A DNA stretch of 64,000 bases from Macrotrachela quadricornifera. Taxonomy: Eukaryota; Rotifera; Eurotatoria; Philodinida; Philodinidae. This document shows positions 11,251 to 22,456 of this stretch, in pieces. The position numbers and the translations under genes were made by a program. Within the stretch, counting starts at the first letter, position 1; the number at the start of each line of letters is the position of its first letter. Where the stretch lies: positions 1,002,316 through 1,066,315 of the forward strand of contig JAJEKB010021102.1 in assembly GCA_022393335.1 (NCBI GenBank). Reading direction: 5' to 3'. The notes under the pieces are model-generated. The model saw only the letters and a program-made list of their open reading frames with translations. It had not been told where the DNA came from and did not search any database.

Positions 11251-12079
11251 CAGGTAGATAGGAAACAACCGATTCTGGCTGGAAAAAATTCTGAAAACGA
11301 TCAACTCACGAAAGTAGGAAGCCAGTGCTTGAATTCAGTGGCTGACTTTTTCTTTTTGCGGTTAGAACCAAGTTTAGCGGACTAATGAATAGAGTATTAG
11401 GAACAGTATCTCGAAGAGTAATCATCTTGCATAAAATATAGTAAAGATATTTTAGATCTTTTAGTTCTCATTTATATTTTCCTTAGAATCTAAATAGCAC
11501 CATGTGGTAGAAGATAACAAGAAATAATCTTTTTGACAGCGCATCATTTGAAAAAAAATCAAGCTTTTGTCGCTTATCAATGCGTAGATATACGCAAAAC
11601 GAAATATGTGCAAACATTTTAGGACACCCGGTATCATAGATGGAATCGATCTGGGGTTTGAACAATTTTATACAAGAAAAACAGGAAAAAAAATAAATAG
11701 ACCGCCAGTTCACCGGACTACCGGTCACGAGTGGTTTGCCGTTAGACTAACTGGTACCAGTTCTATCTCTGTCCGGTATGACCGCAGAGATTCTGTGCAA
11801 AATCACGGATTTTAGAAACTTTTCTCAGGAAAGCCGTCGTACCGCTGCTACAGTACCACCACCATAGTAGCAGCACTAGCAGAAGTGATGATGTCCTTAG
11901 AGTCACCTTTGCTCCTGAAAATTCATACACTGGAAAAAGCAATAAACATTATTAGCTTACTTTCATTTTGAGTTACTATGTTTTTGAAACAACTAGTTAC
12001 TCAATAAAAAAAGAGAATTTTATACGTGGTCGAAGCTTTTTTACAATGTCACACGATAGGAAATCAGGATAATATATGA

Positions 12080-13537
12080 TCACTCGTGATTATTCGAATT
12101 CCTCTGCGCCAAAGTATTCAGCTGGTTGAGCAATTGGATACATTGATCATACATTTGAGTTGAGCATTTCTTTTCGTTGTTTCGAGCATAGCGATCTCCA
12201 ACTATTCTACATTTCAAAGCAACATCAAGTGTTATTTTAATGGCTAGTTCTTCGGCATCACTTAACATGGCGTGTACTTGATGATATTTCATAATAACTT
12301 CTTGTCTTTTATTTTCAGTGTAGGTTTCTGGTTGTAGCAAATAGATTGATGCAGAAGGATAGAATGAACATATCTTATCAAGTAATATATTGTCATTGTC
12401 ATTAGTCGACAAGATTAAAACGATGCATTGTGAGTCACTTTTATTCATTAGTTTACGATAATTGTCTTCCTCTCGAAAAGTGATTAAATATGTGCCGAGG
12501 AGTTGGCTTAGCTTCGAATGTATACTTCTAAAGTTTTCTGTTGAAATTAAAGGTTGTACAAGAAAGATACGAATATTTGAACAGCTTTGTTGATCATCAC
12601 TGAAATCTTTCGTTTGTGACAGTAGCTTCTCTCCTATACTGATGAAATCAGTGGAATCAGTAGACTCTGACAAGGAAAGATTAGTTTTGATGTCTGGCAT
12701 TTCAGTTTCACAAAGAGATGATGATCCAATGATATCACTCTGTTGATACATTTCATGCATTTCTATATCGTTATCGTCGGTAGGTTGACTACAAATAATG
12801 CGTTTGTCAATATCATCATCGTCATTATTATTATTATTATTTGATAACTGATCAAGTAGAGCTTCAGCCATTTTAATCTGCTTATCAACATTTCGTTCAC
12901 GTTTATTAGATATCATAGCTGTTCCAATTTCATTAGCTCGTCTGAATAAAGTTTTTGCCCAATGAAAGTATCTGAGCGATTGACGAATGGATACACGATC
13001 CTTATGATCATATTGTTGCTGTCCAAGATTGATAAAATAGACTCCAATGTCTTGAGCTAATTGACTCAAAAGATTGATTCCATGGCCAAAAAACTGTACA
13101 TACTGTATATAGTTCAAAGCCCATTGTTGTTGATTCGAACTATTATCGTAAAACACATAAATGGGACCATACGAATCACCAGCAGATGTCCGTAATGTCT
13201 TTGGATAATTTGCAAGAATTTTTGGTACAAAACGTTCAGCCATAGAATTCGAAATAATAAAGAAAATTTTTTTGTTCTTGTTTTTTTTTATATATTGAAT
13301 ACAGTTAACTTCTTTGTCAAATGCTTCTGTTTCGATGGCACAACTTTTATGTGAATAAAAGCTTCTATGAAATTCATTTTGTACCAGATCATCGATGTTG
13401 ATATTGTAAAAGCTTGTTGTCCGTCTCCATTCTGCATCCAAAATAGTGGAAAAGGCAACTTTGAATGTCTGGCAATATTCAGATCGATGAATATGCGGAT
13501 CAAGTAAAATAACTATTGCTTTCTTGTAATAAGACAT
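12080..13537 (-). CDS. Protein with two receiver-like domains and an acidic linker
   Basis: I start at the ATG at 13537 rather than the more distal in-frame one at 13591, because MSYYKKAIVILLDP begins directly with a beta strand. The product is 485 residues and intronless. Residues about 5-170 form the first domain (strands AIVILLDP, IFFIISNS and PIYVFYDN, then a helix with QQQWALNYIQ). A helical segment 180-232 follows, then an Asn/Asp run (233-243) and a low-complexity linker to about 320. Residues 322-445 repeat the fold (strands RIFLVQPL, CIVLILST, ASIYLLQP). A Cys/Gln-rich helix ends the protein. The same domain precedes the ADP-ribosyltransferase at 51606-54023. No enzymatic motif is seen, and the Asp pocket of true response regulators cannot be placed with certainty. 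Possibly a scaffold or regulator of ART-type proteins. Confidence 0.65.
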   Translation of the reverse strand: MSYYKKAIVILLDPHIHRSEYCQTFKVAFSTILDAEWRRTTSFYNINIDDLVQNEFHRSFYSHKSCAIETEAFDKEVNCIQYIKKNKNKKIFFIISNSMAERFVPKILANYPKTLRTSAGDSYGPIYVFYDNSSNQQQWALNYIQYVQFFGHGINLLSQLAQDIGVYFINLGQQQYDHKDRVSIRQSLRYFHWAKTLFRRANEIGTAMISNKRERNVDKQIKMAEALLDQLSNNNNNNDDDDIDKRIICSQPTDDNDIEMHEMYQQSDIIGSSSLCETEMPDIKTNLSLSESTDSTDFISIGEKLLSQTKDFSDDQQSCSNIRIFLVQPLISTENFRSIHSKLSQLLGTYLITFREEDNYRKLMNKSDSQCIVLILSTNDNDNILLDKICSFYPSASIYLLQPETYTENKRQEVIMKYHQVHAMLSDAEELAIKITLDVALKCRIVGDRYARNNEKKCSTQMYDQCIQLLNQLNTLAQRNSNNHE

Positions 13538-13659
13538 GGATCCACAAATATGGATAGAAAATATATTATGTATCACGTTGATGCACCACACTACAAAACA
13601 CTGCTATGATGCACTTGTACACTCTTCAAAGATTAATGATATCTAACGGTAATGTAACG

Positions 13660-13681
13660 TATATATATATATATATATATA
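13660..13681. repeat. (AT)n microsatellite
   Basis: Uninterrupted AT dinucleotides about 120 bp upstream of the start of the two-domain protein read on the minus strand. Confidence 0.9.
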
Positions 13682-14734
13682 CATGATTTGCGACGCAGGT
13701 ATCCTCTTTCACTTGCACTATGGTTTCAATACTTTTTTTTCATTGCATTCGTTATAAGTCGGCACTGTTTATTGCATAGAAACCGAAAAAAATATTTTGC
13801 TTGCTTACAAGAAACAGAACACCGCGAAATTCACTACACTTCTAATCAAAACAGTGAAAGGATTACCTTTCTTCAATCCTAAAAGCGTATGTTTTACATG
13901 CATATATTATATTTCTTCGTATAAAAAGTTTAAAGTTGGAAATAAAGAGGCGCGCAGCAGAGCCGTTCAAGATAACGACTTATCATAATGACGCAATTCT
14001 CGATATAAATTCTTGTGAAAGTGATAAAATCTTCAGAAGCCTTATTAACAAAAAACAGATGTCATAATATTCAACTAGATGCATATTGAAAAGTGCTTTA
14101 GAGTATGGGTGTGGGGTAAGGGGTGAATGGCGAATGCTGTGAGGGTGAGGGTGAGGGTGAATGTAGAAATTTTCGGAAGAAGGTTCGCATAATTATCGCG
14201 ATGTAAACAATTCAGAGAAGGTGCTTTCTGAAAATAGAGTGACAGGAATTGTTATGTGGATACACTTCAAAGCACATGGGTGAGTTGGATAACTTTCGAG
14301 AGATGCTTTCGAAGATGAAATTAAGGTGTTTCTTTTCACAAGATGCTTCTCGAAGTGAGGATAAGGAAGAATCTACAGAAGGCACTGTATAAAGTAAAGA
14401 GAGATAGAACTAGTTAGGTTCGGAAACGAAAGAGACGAAATGGATTTCAGTTCGGGTTGAACTTTTTGAAAATCTGCGCAGGATCGATTTGGTTGAAGAT
14501 GCAATAATTCTCAAAATTGACTAGAATTAGTCGGGAACAAAAACTGTGAAATTATTCATTTCGTGCATATTTATATAAACTAAAAATCCAATTTCGATCT
14601 TTTCGTAAATAACTCCAACCAATACCAGTTTCAATCTTATGCTAACTCTAGTCAATTCGAACTTCAAGTCTAATCAATTCCAACCCAAAAATTGAGTTGA
14701 AATTATTGCCCATTCAGAAAACATATATGTAATA

Positions 14735-14962
14735 TTTGAAACTTAAATTCAAGTATTCAACTATTCGACTTTAATGATGGAGGGGCCAGATGCGGGCGAG
14801 GGTAGAACTCTTGAAAGCCAAGTGAGAATGAGGACGGAATTTTGTGGGAAATAGGGCTAGGTGAGGACGGAACCCTTGTGTGGCGGAGGACTAGGTGACG
14901 GTGAAGGCGAAATTCTGAGGGTGAGAAGATTAGTTGAATACTTGAATTCAACTTTCAAGTTT
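14735..14962. mobile_element. MITE-like element with AAACTT...CAAGTATTCAACTA ends
   Basis: The left end (TTTGAAACTTAAATTCAAGT, then ATTCAACTA) and the right end are inverted copies of about 30 bp. The interior is purine-rich with GGTGAGG-type words. Copies of the end alone, in the left-end orientation, occur at 50597-50640 and 51419-51457, showing that it is a dispersed family. Confidence 0.6.
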
Positions 14963-16040
14963 GATTCAACTGATTTATACAATTGTCATGGCTTATAGAA
15001 TCCTCTGTATATTCGTTATTTTGTTATAAGATTTGACTCGGTTTCGTTCAATTTGAGATTTTTTTCGGTTCGATTCGAAAAAGACACAAACCGATTCCAT
15101 CTCTGCTATATTCGATATTCTTATTATGAATTATTTTCTTGTGAATATAGTCATTTTCTGCGAGAAGTCAAACCTCAGCCGAATAGTTCGTAAATAAACA
15201 ACTTTTCAGCGCAGTCGTTAATAGACTGAAATGTAAAAGCCTTGTATTTCTTTTCTGCGATTTATTAAAGCAACATGGTAGTTCTTAGATGGAGAATTTC
15301 TAGTAAATCGTAATTTCTCTTCAATGTTAGTCAATTGTCTCACGACCAGTGTGCCTTTTATCCATCCATTCTGAATATAAACTTCGATTTTTCTTTGATT
15401 GCCATGACTTATTCTATTTAATACTGTGCCGATTGATCGGGTTATCGTTTTTTTATTTCAGATTTTCCCATTTTATTATCAATTACTTTTGTTTTATCAT
15501 TGATTTAACTGCTAGCTTAAATTGCTCTGTAAGTTTATTGAATAAATCCGCAATGGACTTGCAGAATCATCGTATATTTCGACATCCACCGGAGATAGAC
15601 ATAGTTCGCATTTTTCGAGAAACAAACCGAATCAAACCACAATATTTGTGAACCGAGTTGAACAGAAGCTCTTGTTCATAAGATCTAACCATGATAATCA
15701 TGAATAAATTCACAGTTAGCAGCTATCTAGGAATCGTTTCGCAACTTGTGAAACACCTGTCATTTCAATGTAAATCAATTTTAGTTAGTGTATCCAAGCT
15801 GATCTACGGATAGGAAGCCAAACCCTAGCATCAGATGATGTATTGCTCATAAAATAATTCGCAGATATGAATATAAAATTAATGAATGGAGCATTCCTAC
15901 ATTTTTCTGATCAATTTAACATTCACAACGGACAGCAAACATTATTATTGAAAAAAAAAATAAAGAATTAGTTATAGTCAAATGCTACAGCAATATTTTA
16001 TTTATCTATTCTAAATAAGAGTAGGCCCTGCTAAACCCTA

Positions 16041-16282
16041 CACTGGAAAAAACCGTAGAATACTAAACTCTTAAAGGGTTTATGAAAGTGCAATGCACAA
16101 AATACCCTATTTTACCGTTTACGAAAACTCCCTAAACCCTTCCATAAACCTTTTATTAGGCTTTATCAATGAGTTCATGAACTTCAATTACCCATCTAAA
16201 ACAATTAATGAAAAGGGTTTGCTAAACGCTGTACTTTTACAAACCCTTTAAGGGTTTATTAATCTACAGTTTTTTCCTAATG
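16041..16282. mobile_element. MITE-like element with CACTGGAAAAAAC ends
   Basis: Left CACTGGAAAAAACCGTAGA and right (read inwards) CATTAGGAAAAAACTGTAGA form inverted ends. The similarity extends about 55 bp inwards through CTTAAAGGGTTT. The interior is rich in AAACCCT/AGGGTTT words and has no reading frame. No clean target duplication. Confidence 0.55.
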
Positions 16283-17400
16283 CAGAAAGTATCTGAGAAA
16301 AATGTTTCCTGTTCCAGTCAAAACTGAAGATATATCGACTGGTGAATATGCGAAATATGTACAGTGATAAGTCAATTAGAATGTATTTCATTTCTACGTG
16401 AAGCGAACGCAAAGAAAAAGCCATGTTAAATTACGTCGTCCTCCAAATAAATAAGAATAGTAAATTCACATGGAATAAAGGCAATCGAGTAGAATGTGAG
16501 TATGCATGATTGTTTCATAATGAAGTATTGTGAGTGAATGGTACATCATCTATGTAGATATAGTAGAGCACAGCATGCAATCATTTTCAATTGACACCAT
16601 GACAATGCAAACTGGATAAAATAAAAGACCAAATACAACAGAAAAATAAGAAATTCTTTGTATAAGAACTTATCTACTAGATAACTATGTATTAATTGAA
16701 TCAGTTTTTTCAGCATTTGTATTTCGAATATTATTTCCCGAAAACTATACTAGAAAATTAAGCAACAACTGTAAAAATTGAACAGAACTCATTCTATGCA
16801 CTTCTCCGCTCAGCGTGAAGTACTATGTCTCAGAACTATTAAAAAAAGATCAGACCAAAGACAACTAAGTACAATCGATCTCGGGAAGCTTCTATAAGCT
16901 CACCATACAATACGATCGATATTTCATTGAATCTATTCGATTGGCATCATTGTCACATATCTTTCACTAATATTTTGAACCATTATTCTGCACAACAATG
17001 TCTCAGACCGTATGGCTTCGCAGTAATAATGATCACATCACCACATTGTTGTCAATACACACTGCTTCACTTGAATATTAACTGTGTTCTGTTTTCTTTT
17101 GCAACTTGAAAAAAGCTACTTTGTAAAACTGCATCATTCGTCGATTTCTTATCAAATTTGCTCGCTCTGCGCAAGTGACAGCAAATACATGGCTTTTTTC
17201 CGCGAAAAAAGTCCAGAGAAAGTACGCAAAACAAGCAGCGTGTACGCGATTTGCTCTAATGATTTATATGACCTTGAAGGTGCTTCACTTTTCATTAATA
17301 CATAAACAGGAAACTTATCATTTTCATTCCACCCCAAAGCGATTGAGACTTGAGTCCTTCGATCATCACAATCGGAACGAAAGTTCAGCGTTCATATTCT

Positions 17401-17760
17401 TTAGTGCAACTCTGCCATATTCATACTGACCATTGCAGAGCTCTGCCGAGGATTCAGTAGACTAGCTATCAAGGTCAAATCCTCAACATAGGTACTTCTG
17501 ATTTCAAGACTATCACCAGCGATTCGTGAGTGGTTTACACATATGGGAAAGACAATTAGATACATTTGCATAAGATTAAATGAACATAACATGGTGCATC
17601 TGACTCAGTACCAAAAAAACTCTTCGGCGTTCTGCTTGAACTGCGACAATTGCCAAGGCTAGTGGTGTTATGGATGAAGATGGTAAGCAGATCACTAGAC
17701 GTATCCATTGAGGATTATATATGTTGATCTATTGAAATTTGTAAATGTCTTCCGATGAGT
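17401..17760 (-). pseudogene. Possible decayed coding remnant, family not recognised
   Basis: Two minus-strand pieces have a protein-like composition. One lies around 17600-17730 (residues such as LALAIVAVQAERRRVFLV) and the other at 17401-17560 (residues such as RIAGDSLEIRSTYVEDL). They lie in different frames with stops between. No start, splice border or family could be fixed, so this may be chance. Confidence 0.2.
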
Positions 17761-18240
17761 TTTACGACATGGTTCAACTTCCTCAATAGTCCAGTATATT
17801 TTATCTTCAGTATTACTATCAACGAGAAGACGGTAAAAGAAAGACCATTCAAGTATTTCATTGAACGTTATGCTTTATTGCTCCTTCAAACATTCAGTTT
17901 TCGTTCTAACTATATGAATAGAATGTGTTCCTATATTTTTGCTCGAAATTCACCTAGTTTGTCTTATATCACTCAAAACAAAAATATTCAACTAAAAAAG
18001 ATTTGTGATAATACGAATATATTGAAATGAGCAATCAACCATTATTATGCTAATAAATGAAGAAGAAAAGAAAAAAATCATCTATGATTCTGTGCTTTCG
18101 TTCAATGCACAACTAGTATTGGACTTGGTATAACCAATTCAATTGCATTGACAGAAACAGAAAGTGTCCGTCTTTCGTCAACTATTTCAGGAAAAGAGAA
18201 ACTATTCGAGTTTATTATAAAAGTATTGAAGAGATGTTAA

Positions 18241-18993
18241 TTATATTCTATTTTTAATTGTATCAAAAATTAATGTTGCCATATGATCGTAACCAGCTGG
18301 TGTCAAATGAATAACATCATCCCATATTTTTTGTAAGTCGGTTCTATGTTTTACAGCATGATAGGGTATACCTTTATCAATATCAACAAGACAAATTCTG
18401 TTTTGATCATTAACTTGAGCTACATAATCTCGAATCATCCTATTCAACTCTTGTCGATCCTTATCTTCATCATCGGTCGGTGAATAACGTGTATTTTCAA
18501 TAACAGTCATTACTGCTAATTTAGTTTTTGATGACGTGTGATTTAAGCACATTTCATACATCGGTTGTAGACCTTCTTTAAAGATTTTTTCAGCCGATAA
18601 TCCATAGCCCAAATCATTGGTACCACCTAAGATAATAATCCAGTCACATAGTGCAATTTTTTCCAGTAGACTACGAAGTCTTTGAACCATGCTTGGTACA
18701 ACTCGTTCACCACTCACTCCTTGGACATATATTTGAACAGGAATATTGGATGATTCGAACAAATGTGCTAGATGCTTTGCATATGGATGATAATTTCGAC
18801 CAAAATTATAATAACCAGCTGTAAGAGAAGCACCAAAAGCAAGTATTTGAAGAGGTTGTTGTACTGCAAACATCATCAATAAAATACTACAAAAGGATAA
18901 AAAAACCAAGAAAAAGGAATGTTTTATAACAGTGTCTACTATCTTTTTACACAACCATATGTAAATGAAATACACGTGATTCATTTTTTTCAT
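18241..18993 (-). CDS. SGNH/GDSL-type hydrolase with N-terminal hydrophobic segment
   Basis: Intronless, 250 residues. Block I is ILAFGASLTAGY (nucleophile Ser56; GASL instead of the usual GDSL), the block III core is GGTND (Asn126 for the oxyanion hole), and block V is DDVIHLTPAGY with Asp226 and His229 completing the triad. SGNH enzymes hydrolyse ester bonds of lipids, acyl groups or sugar acetates; the substrate here is unknown. Residues 25-43 are hydrophobic and act as a signal peptide or membrane anchor. A start at Met40/41 would remove it, and I keep the longer form with low certainty. A minus-strand polyadenylation signal (TTTATT read on plus) is at 18211-18216, 25 bp after the stop. 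The single-exon structure and bacterial-style block I leave horizontal acquisition possible. Confidence 0.85.
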   Translation of the reverse strand: MKKMNHVYFIYIWLCKKIVDTVIKHSFFLVFLSFCSILLMMFAVQQPLQILAFGASLTAGYYNFGRNYHPYAKHLAHLFESSNIPVQIYVQGVSGERVVPSMVQRLRSLLEKIALCDWIIILGGTNDLGYGLSAEKIFKEGLQPMYEMCLNHTSSKTKLAVMTVIENTRYSPTDDEDKDRQELNRMIRDYVAQVNDQNRICLVDIDKGIPYHAVKHRTDLQKIWDDVIHLTPAGYDHMATLIFDTIKNRI

Positions 18994-19506
18994 GAGTCAC
19001 ACAGAAAACATTCTTCTTCAATTTTTTTCTTTCTTTTATATTATAAACAGGAAAAGTTACACGTATAACATATTCCGAAGATGGTATAATTGACTGATAA
19101 GGTTCTACATCGTTATGTTAACAAGCACTACTTAGGTGTATCAAAAAGTGATGCCGTGAGTATCTTATTTTTTAATGTTATTTGATCCCTGTTCAATTGA
19201 TATCATCACAATAAAATTTTGATAAAAATTGTTTTTATTGAAACTTAACTTCCCAGTAGGGCAGATTACATGAGTACGCTTAGCATTTCAATTTTAATTC
19301 ACGTAATACGTTGTAGTAAAAAATAAAACATATCATGAAATGCAGTGTCAAAAGCTCTATAGTTTATATAAGATCATTTATTTTACATTTCAGTCGTCTT
19401 AATCATTTGAAAGATAGAAAGCCAACGTCCATTCTTTACCTATTATGCTTTTATAGAAATATTTGCTATCTGTGATTCATATATAAATGATTATTATACT
19501 TTTAAT

Positions 19507-19740
19507 TTACTTCTTCATGGAATAAATCTTATTTATTATATCTATGTCAAAGACTATCACTCGGTAGGAATTTGTGTATGAAAACTTGAAAATATTATTC
19601 TCTTCCATTTTGAAATATAATTTCTTGTAACTAATCATACAAACTACATTAGTCGATCCGAATGTGTCATCGGGCAGAAATAACTTTATCAAATCGTGAA
19701 GCTGAGTAACGCATTGATCATCAGATGTCACCTGTCTGCA
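19507..19740 (-). pseudogene. Exon-like fragment cut off by a transposable element
   Basis: The minus frame encodes about 70 residues with protein-like composition (for example QCVTQLHDLIKLFLPDD and SYRVIVFDIDI) up to a stop at 19507. It begins after a plausible acceptor near 19750. The TTAA element at 19779-20571 lies immediately upstream, so any earlier exon is separated from it by 0.8 kb of inserted DNA. No family is recognised. Confidence 0.3.
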
Positions 19741-19778
19741 CTCTAAAGTCAACTATGAAATATAAGATGTAATGTTGT

Positions 19779-20571
19779 TTAAGGGTACACCCCCCCCCCC
19801 TCTTTTTTTTTGTCGAACTTTTTGGAAAATTTTTTTTTTATACGCGCTGCAGTTAGATTATCTGTTAATATTTTGATCGTCGTTTGAGCGACCTCAATCT
19901 GACCCTCCACTCCACTGCCATTGGAAATACATGGAAAGCTGTCGCCAAAAAAAAAATTTTTCAAAAAATTGTTTTTATGTGCTCAGTAGATTCTACATGA
20001 AAAGTTGTTCATAAAAATGTTGGAAAAAAATTGAGATTGCCTCCAAACTTATTTTACGTTTTTCTCAAAACTAGTTTTTTATGCAAAGAGCCGAATTGCC
20101 GCACGTACAACCTCCCTTTAACTTCGTCCGATCTAGCTGAAATTTTTATCATATATACTTTGAAGTATTCTCTAGAGGTAGAATCGGGCGTTTTCATTTC
20201 TGACTCTCCCATCCGATTTTATAGGGTTCGGAAAGCTAGAAAACCTTTTGGTATCTTTTTTATAAAAAAAAAGAAAGTGAGATTTTTCGAAAACCTCAAA
20301 ACTACCTCTGAGATATAGTCGTAGGTATTTCCAAAAAAATTTTCAGCCAAATCGGACAAAGTGTGATGGGGTCGTACGGTGTGGCACTGAAGACCTATAG
20401 AAAGCGAAAATTCTCGAAAAAAAGTCGAAAAAATTTTCGAGAAAAATTTTTTTACCGAACACGTATCTCGTTATTTTAGGTGCTCTATCTGTGGTAAAAA
20501 TTTCAGCCCAATCGGCCTTACCGTCTTCGAGCTCTAAAAATCGTCAAAAAAGAGGGGGGAGGCACCCTTAA
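19779..20571. mobile_element. TTAA-flanked element, 793 bp (piggyBac-like target site)
   Basis: Both ends carry the target TTAA (19779-19782 and 20568-20571). The inner ends are inverted: GGGTACACC followed by C-run CTCTTTTTTT and GTCGA on the left, and GGGTGCCTCC CTC TTTTTTGACGA on the right read inwards. There is no transposase, so it is non-autonomous. Its inner right part (GTAAAAATTTCAGCC near ATCGG) recurs in the larger element at 34939-36723 and in a relic at about 43377-43640. Confidence 0.7.
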
Positions 20572-22456
20572 CGAGTTCTACACTACTGATGGTGAATTGA
20601 GAAATGGTTTAATTTGTACAATCGTTTTTCGTGAAGTACAATTCTTTAATATATATATTTTAGATCATTCACCAGTTTTATTTTAGTTTAATGTTTAAAT
20701 CCAAGTTTTTTGCACAGCAAATCTGAAATATAAAAAGAATCGAATTCGAAGTTTGTTAGTTGGACATTCAATACTACTCATAAGAGCAAACTACGAAGAA
20801 GATGACAACATTGTAAAACACAGATAGCACAACCTAAAACCACAAGTACCACCGATTTAAATCCTCGACCCCGATTACCTTTGGTCAAACTATATGTAAA
20901 AAAATTTTTCTTAAAGAACCCATTCTTTGTGTAACAAAAAATGAACCTCAAAAACATTTTAAAAAACTGACATCATCAATCGATTCTCCGACCCTAAAAA
21001 CCTATGTATCGAATTTTTTCTTAGAACTATTGGTGAGTCTTCATTAGTTTAGTGGTACTCAATTTTGATTGGCTTGGTCGGACAGACAAACTTTAAGCAT
21101 TTTAGCCTGCGTATTTAAACGCTCTATAACCTTTTCTTTCAGAAAAGGGAATAAATTTTAATTTGTAGATTGTTGAGCTTTTCACGCTGTATCTTGTAGT
21201 ATATTTTGTTTTCTAATTAGCTGATTGAAAATTGAAATATAAAGCATAGTCGTTCGATCTGCCCCATGCGGAAGTTAAGTTTCAATAAAAACAGTTCTTA
21301 TCAAAATTTTATTATAATAATATCAGTTGAACAGGGATTACATAGTATAAAAAAATAGAAATTCATTTTCTCTATTATCCTATAAAAGAAAATAAGATAT
21401 TAACGACATTACTTACGGATGCACCTAAATATTTATCTAAACGAAATATTAATGAATAAATTATTCTCACTGCAAATTCAATAAAAAAAATACTGATTCA
21501 TGTGGCTTTTTTTTACGAAATCTCTTCTTTCATAATGTCAGAAGCCTCTAAACAGAAACCAATGATATATTATTAATGCGTACAATTAAACTGTATTTAT
21601 AGAGGCACGCTTAATACGCTAGCATCGTGATTAATGTAAAAAAATTTTTTGTTCTTTATCTTATGATTTCGTTTGTAGGTACCATTGTGAATGCGGCGAA
21701 ACGAGTTATCTGAAATAGATCAGAAAATAAAGAATAAAATTCCTTTACAGTTATCATGAAGTAAAGTGTTGCGAAGTTTTTCAGTTTTATTTATACTAAT
21801 CGTGTTAATAATTCATATATCATGTTGAACTAATATCAATAATAAAAAATGGAAATATGATTACTTGTTCAAGAAGAATTTCCGACAGAAACAAAGTCAT
21901 CAAATACTTTACGATCAGAAGTTGATTCATATATTGTCGCGTAAGGTATAGTCATATCATGATAGGAAAGATATTTTTCTTTTTCTTGTTTTTACTCATG
22001 AAACTTGAAAAAGAGATTTCTATACCAAATGGTAGTTTGATCCGGTCTGTATGTAAGGCAGTCTCATTATTCTTATACCGAAAAAGACAGAAATTGAAGA
22101 TGTTTCAACAAACACACTTCGATTTGACAGGCTTCTTCTGAACGACTACTCTCATGAACAATTATAAACAGATAACATCAAATATGGTATAATTTATTTC
22201 TGTTCTATGTATTCGAACTGCTATTTATTGAATATTTTCACATTATTTGTACAGTGAGATTGAATCAGAATAAATATTTTAACGAATGACTAAGAAAATG
22301 TTATTAATGTGCATTATTCATGAAAAAAAACACACTTGGTTCTCACTCATTAGTCACACTCGAATGAATTCACTTTAGTTACGAATAGGTAAAAGAACGC
22401 ATTGCATATGATATAAGCGAAGATGTTTATTAATTACTAAAAGAGTTGAAAGGCAG

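Larger units (their letters stand above)
7823..12079. other. Repeat-rich spacer without a recognised gene
   Basis: Long non-coding stretch holding a purine-rich degenerate repeat and a very strong hairpin (both listed separately). The few open frames across it lack a family resemblance or clear splice sites. Confidence 0.5.
13682..18240. other. Repeat and decayed-sequence region
   Basis: No supported gene. It holds two inverted-repeat elements, a G-rich tract and one possibly coding remnant (all listed). An isolated CACTGGAAAA end similar to that of the 16-kb element is also seen earlier, near 11929. Confidence 0.45.
19133..21432. repeat. Long imperfect inverted repeat carrying exon-like ends
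   Basis: The left arm, 19133-19272, and the right arm, 21250-21432 reverse-complemented, share runs such as TTGAAACTTAACTTCC, AATAAAATTTTGATAA and ATCCCTGTTCAA. Each outer end looks like a coding exon ending in a 5' splice site. The left ends in codons for LGVSKSDA followed by GTGAGT; the right, read on minus, ends in codons for DKYLGAS followed by GTAAGT. The arms therefore look like inverted paralogous exon-intron borders about 2 kb apart. Confidence 0.5.
18994..22456. other. Spacer with inverted exon-like pair and a TTAA element
   Basis: No complete gene. The identifiable contents are listed separately: the inverted pair (19133-19272 and 21250-21432), the reading frame at 19507-19740 and the element at 19779-20571. 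The rest is AT-rich without recognisable coding potential. Confidence 0.45.

Noticed and set aside
14100..14165. Possible telomeric repeat (GAGGGTGAGGGTGAG)
   Set aside because: The unit is irregular and does not match the repeats expected of telomeres; similar words occur inside a MITE.
17755..18030. Plus frame of 91 codons as a membrane protein
   Set aside because: AT-driven composition, no family, no splice support and no upstream exon.
19790..19812. C-run and T-run as a structured regulatory site
   Set aside because: It is the terminal part of the TTAA element and is mirrored at its other end.
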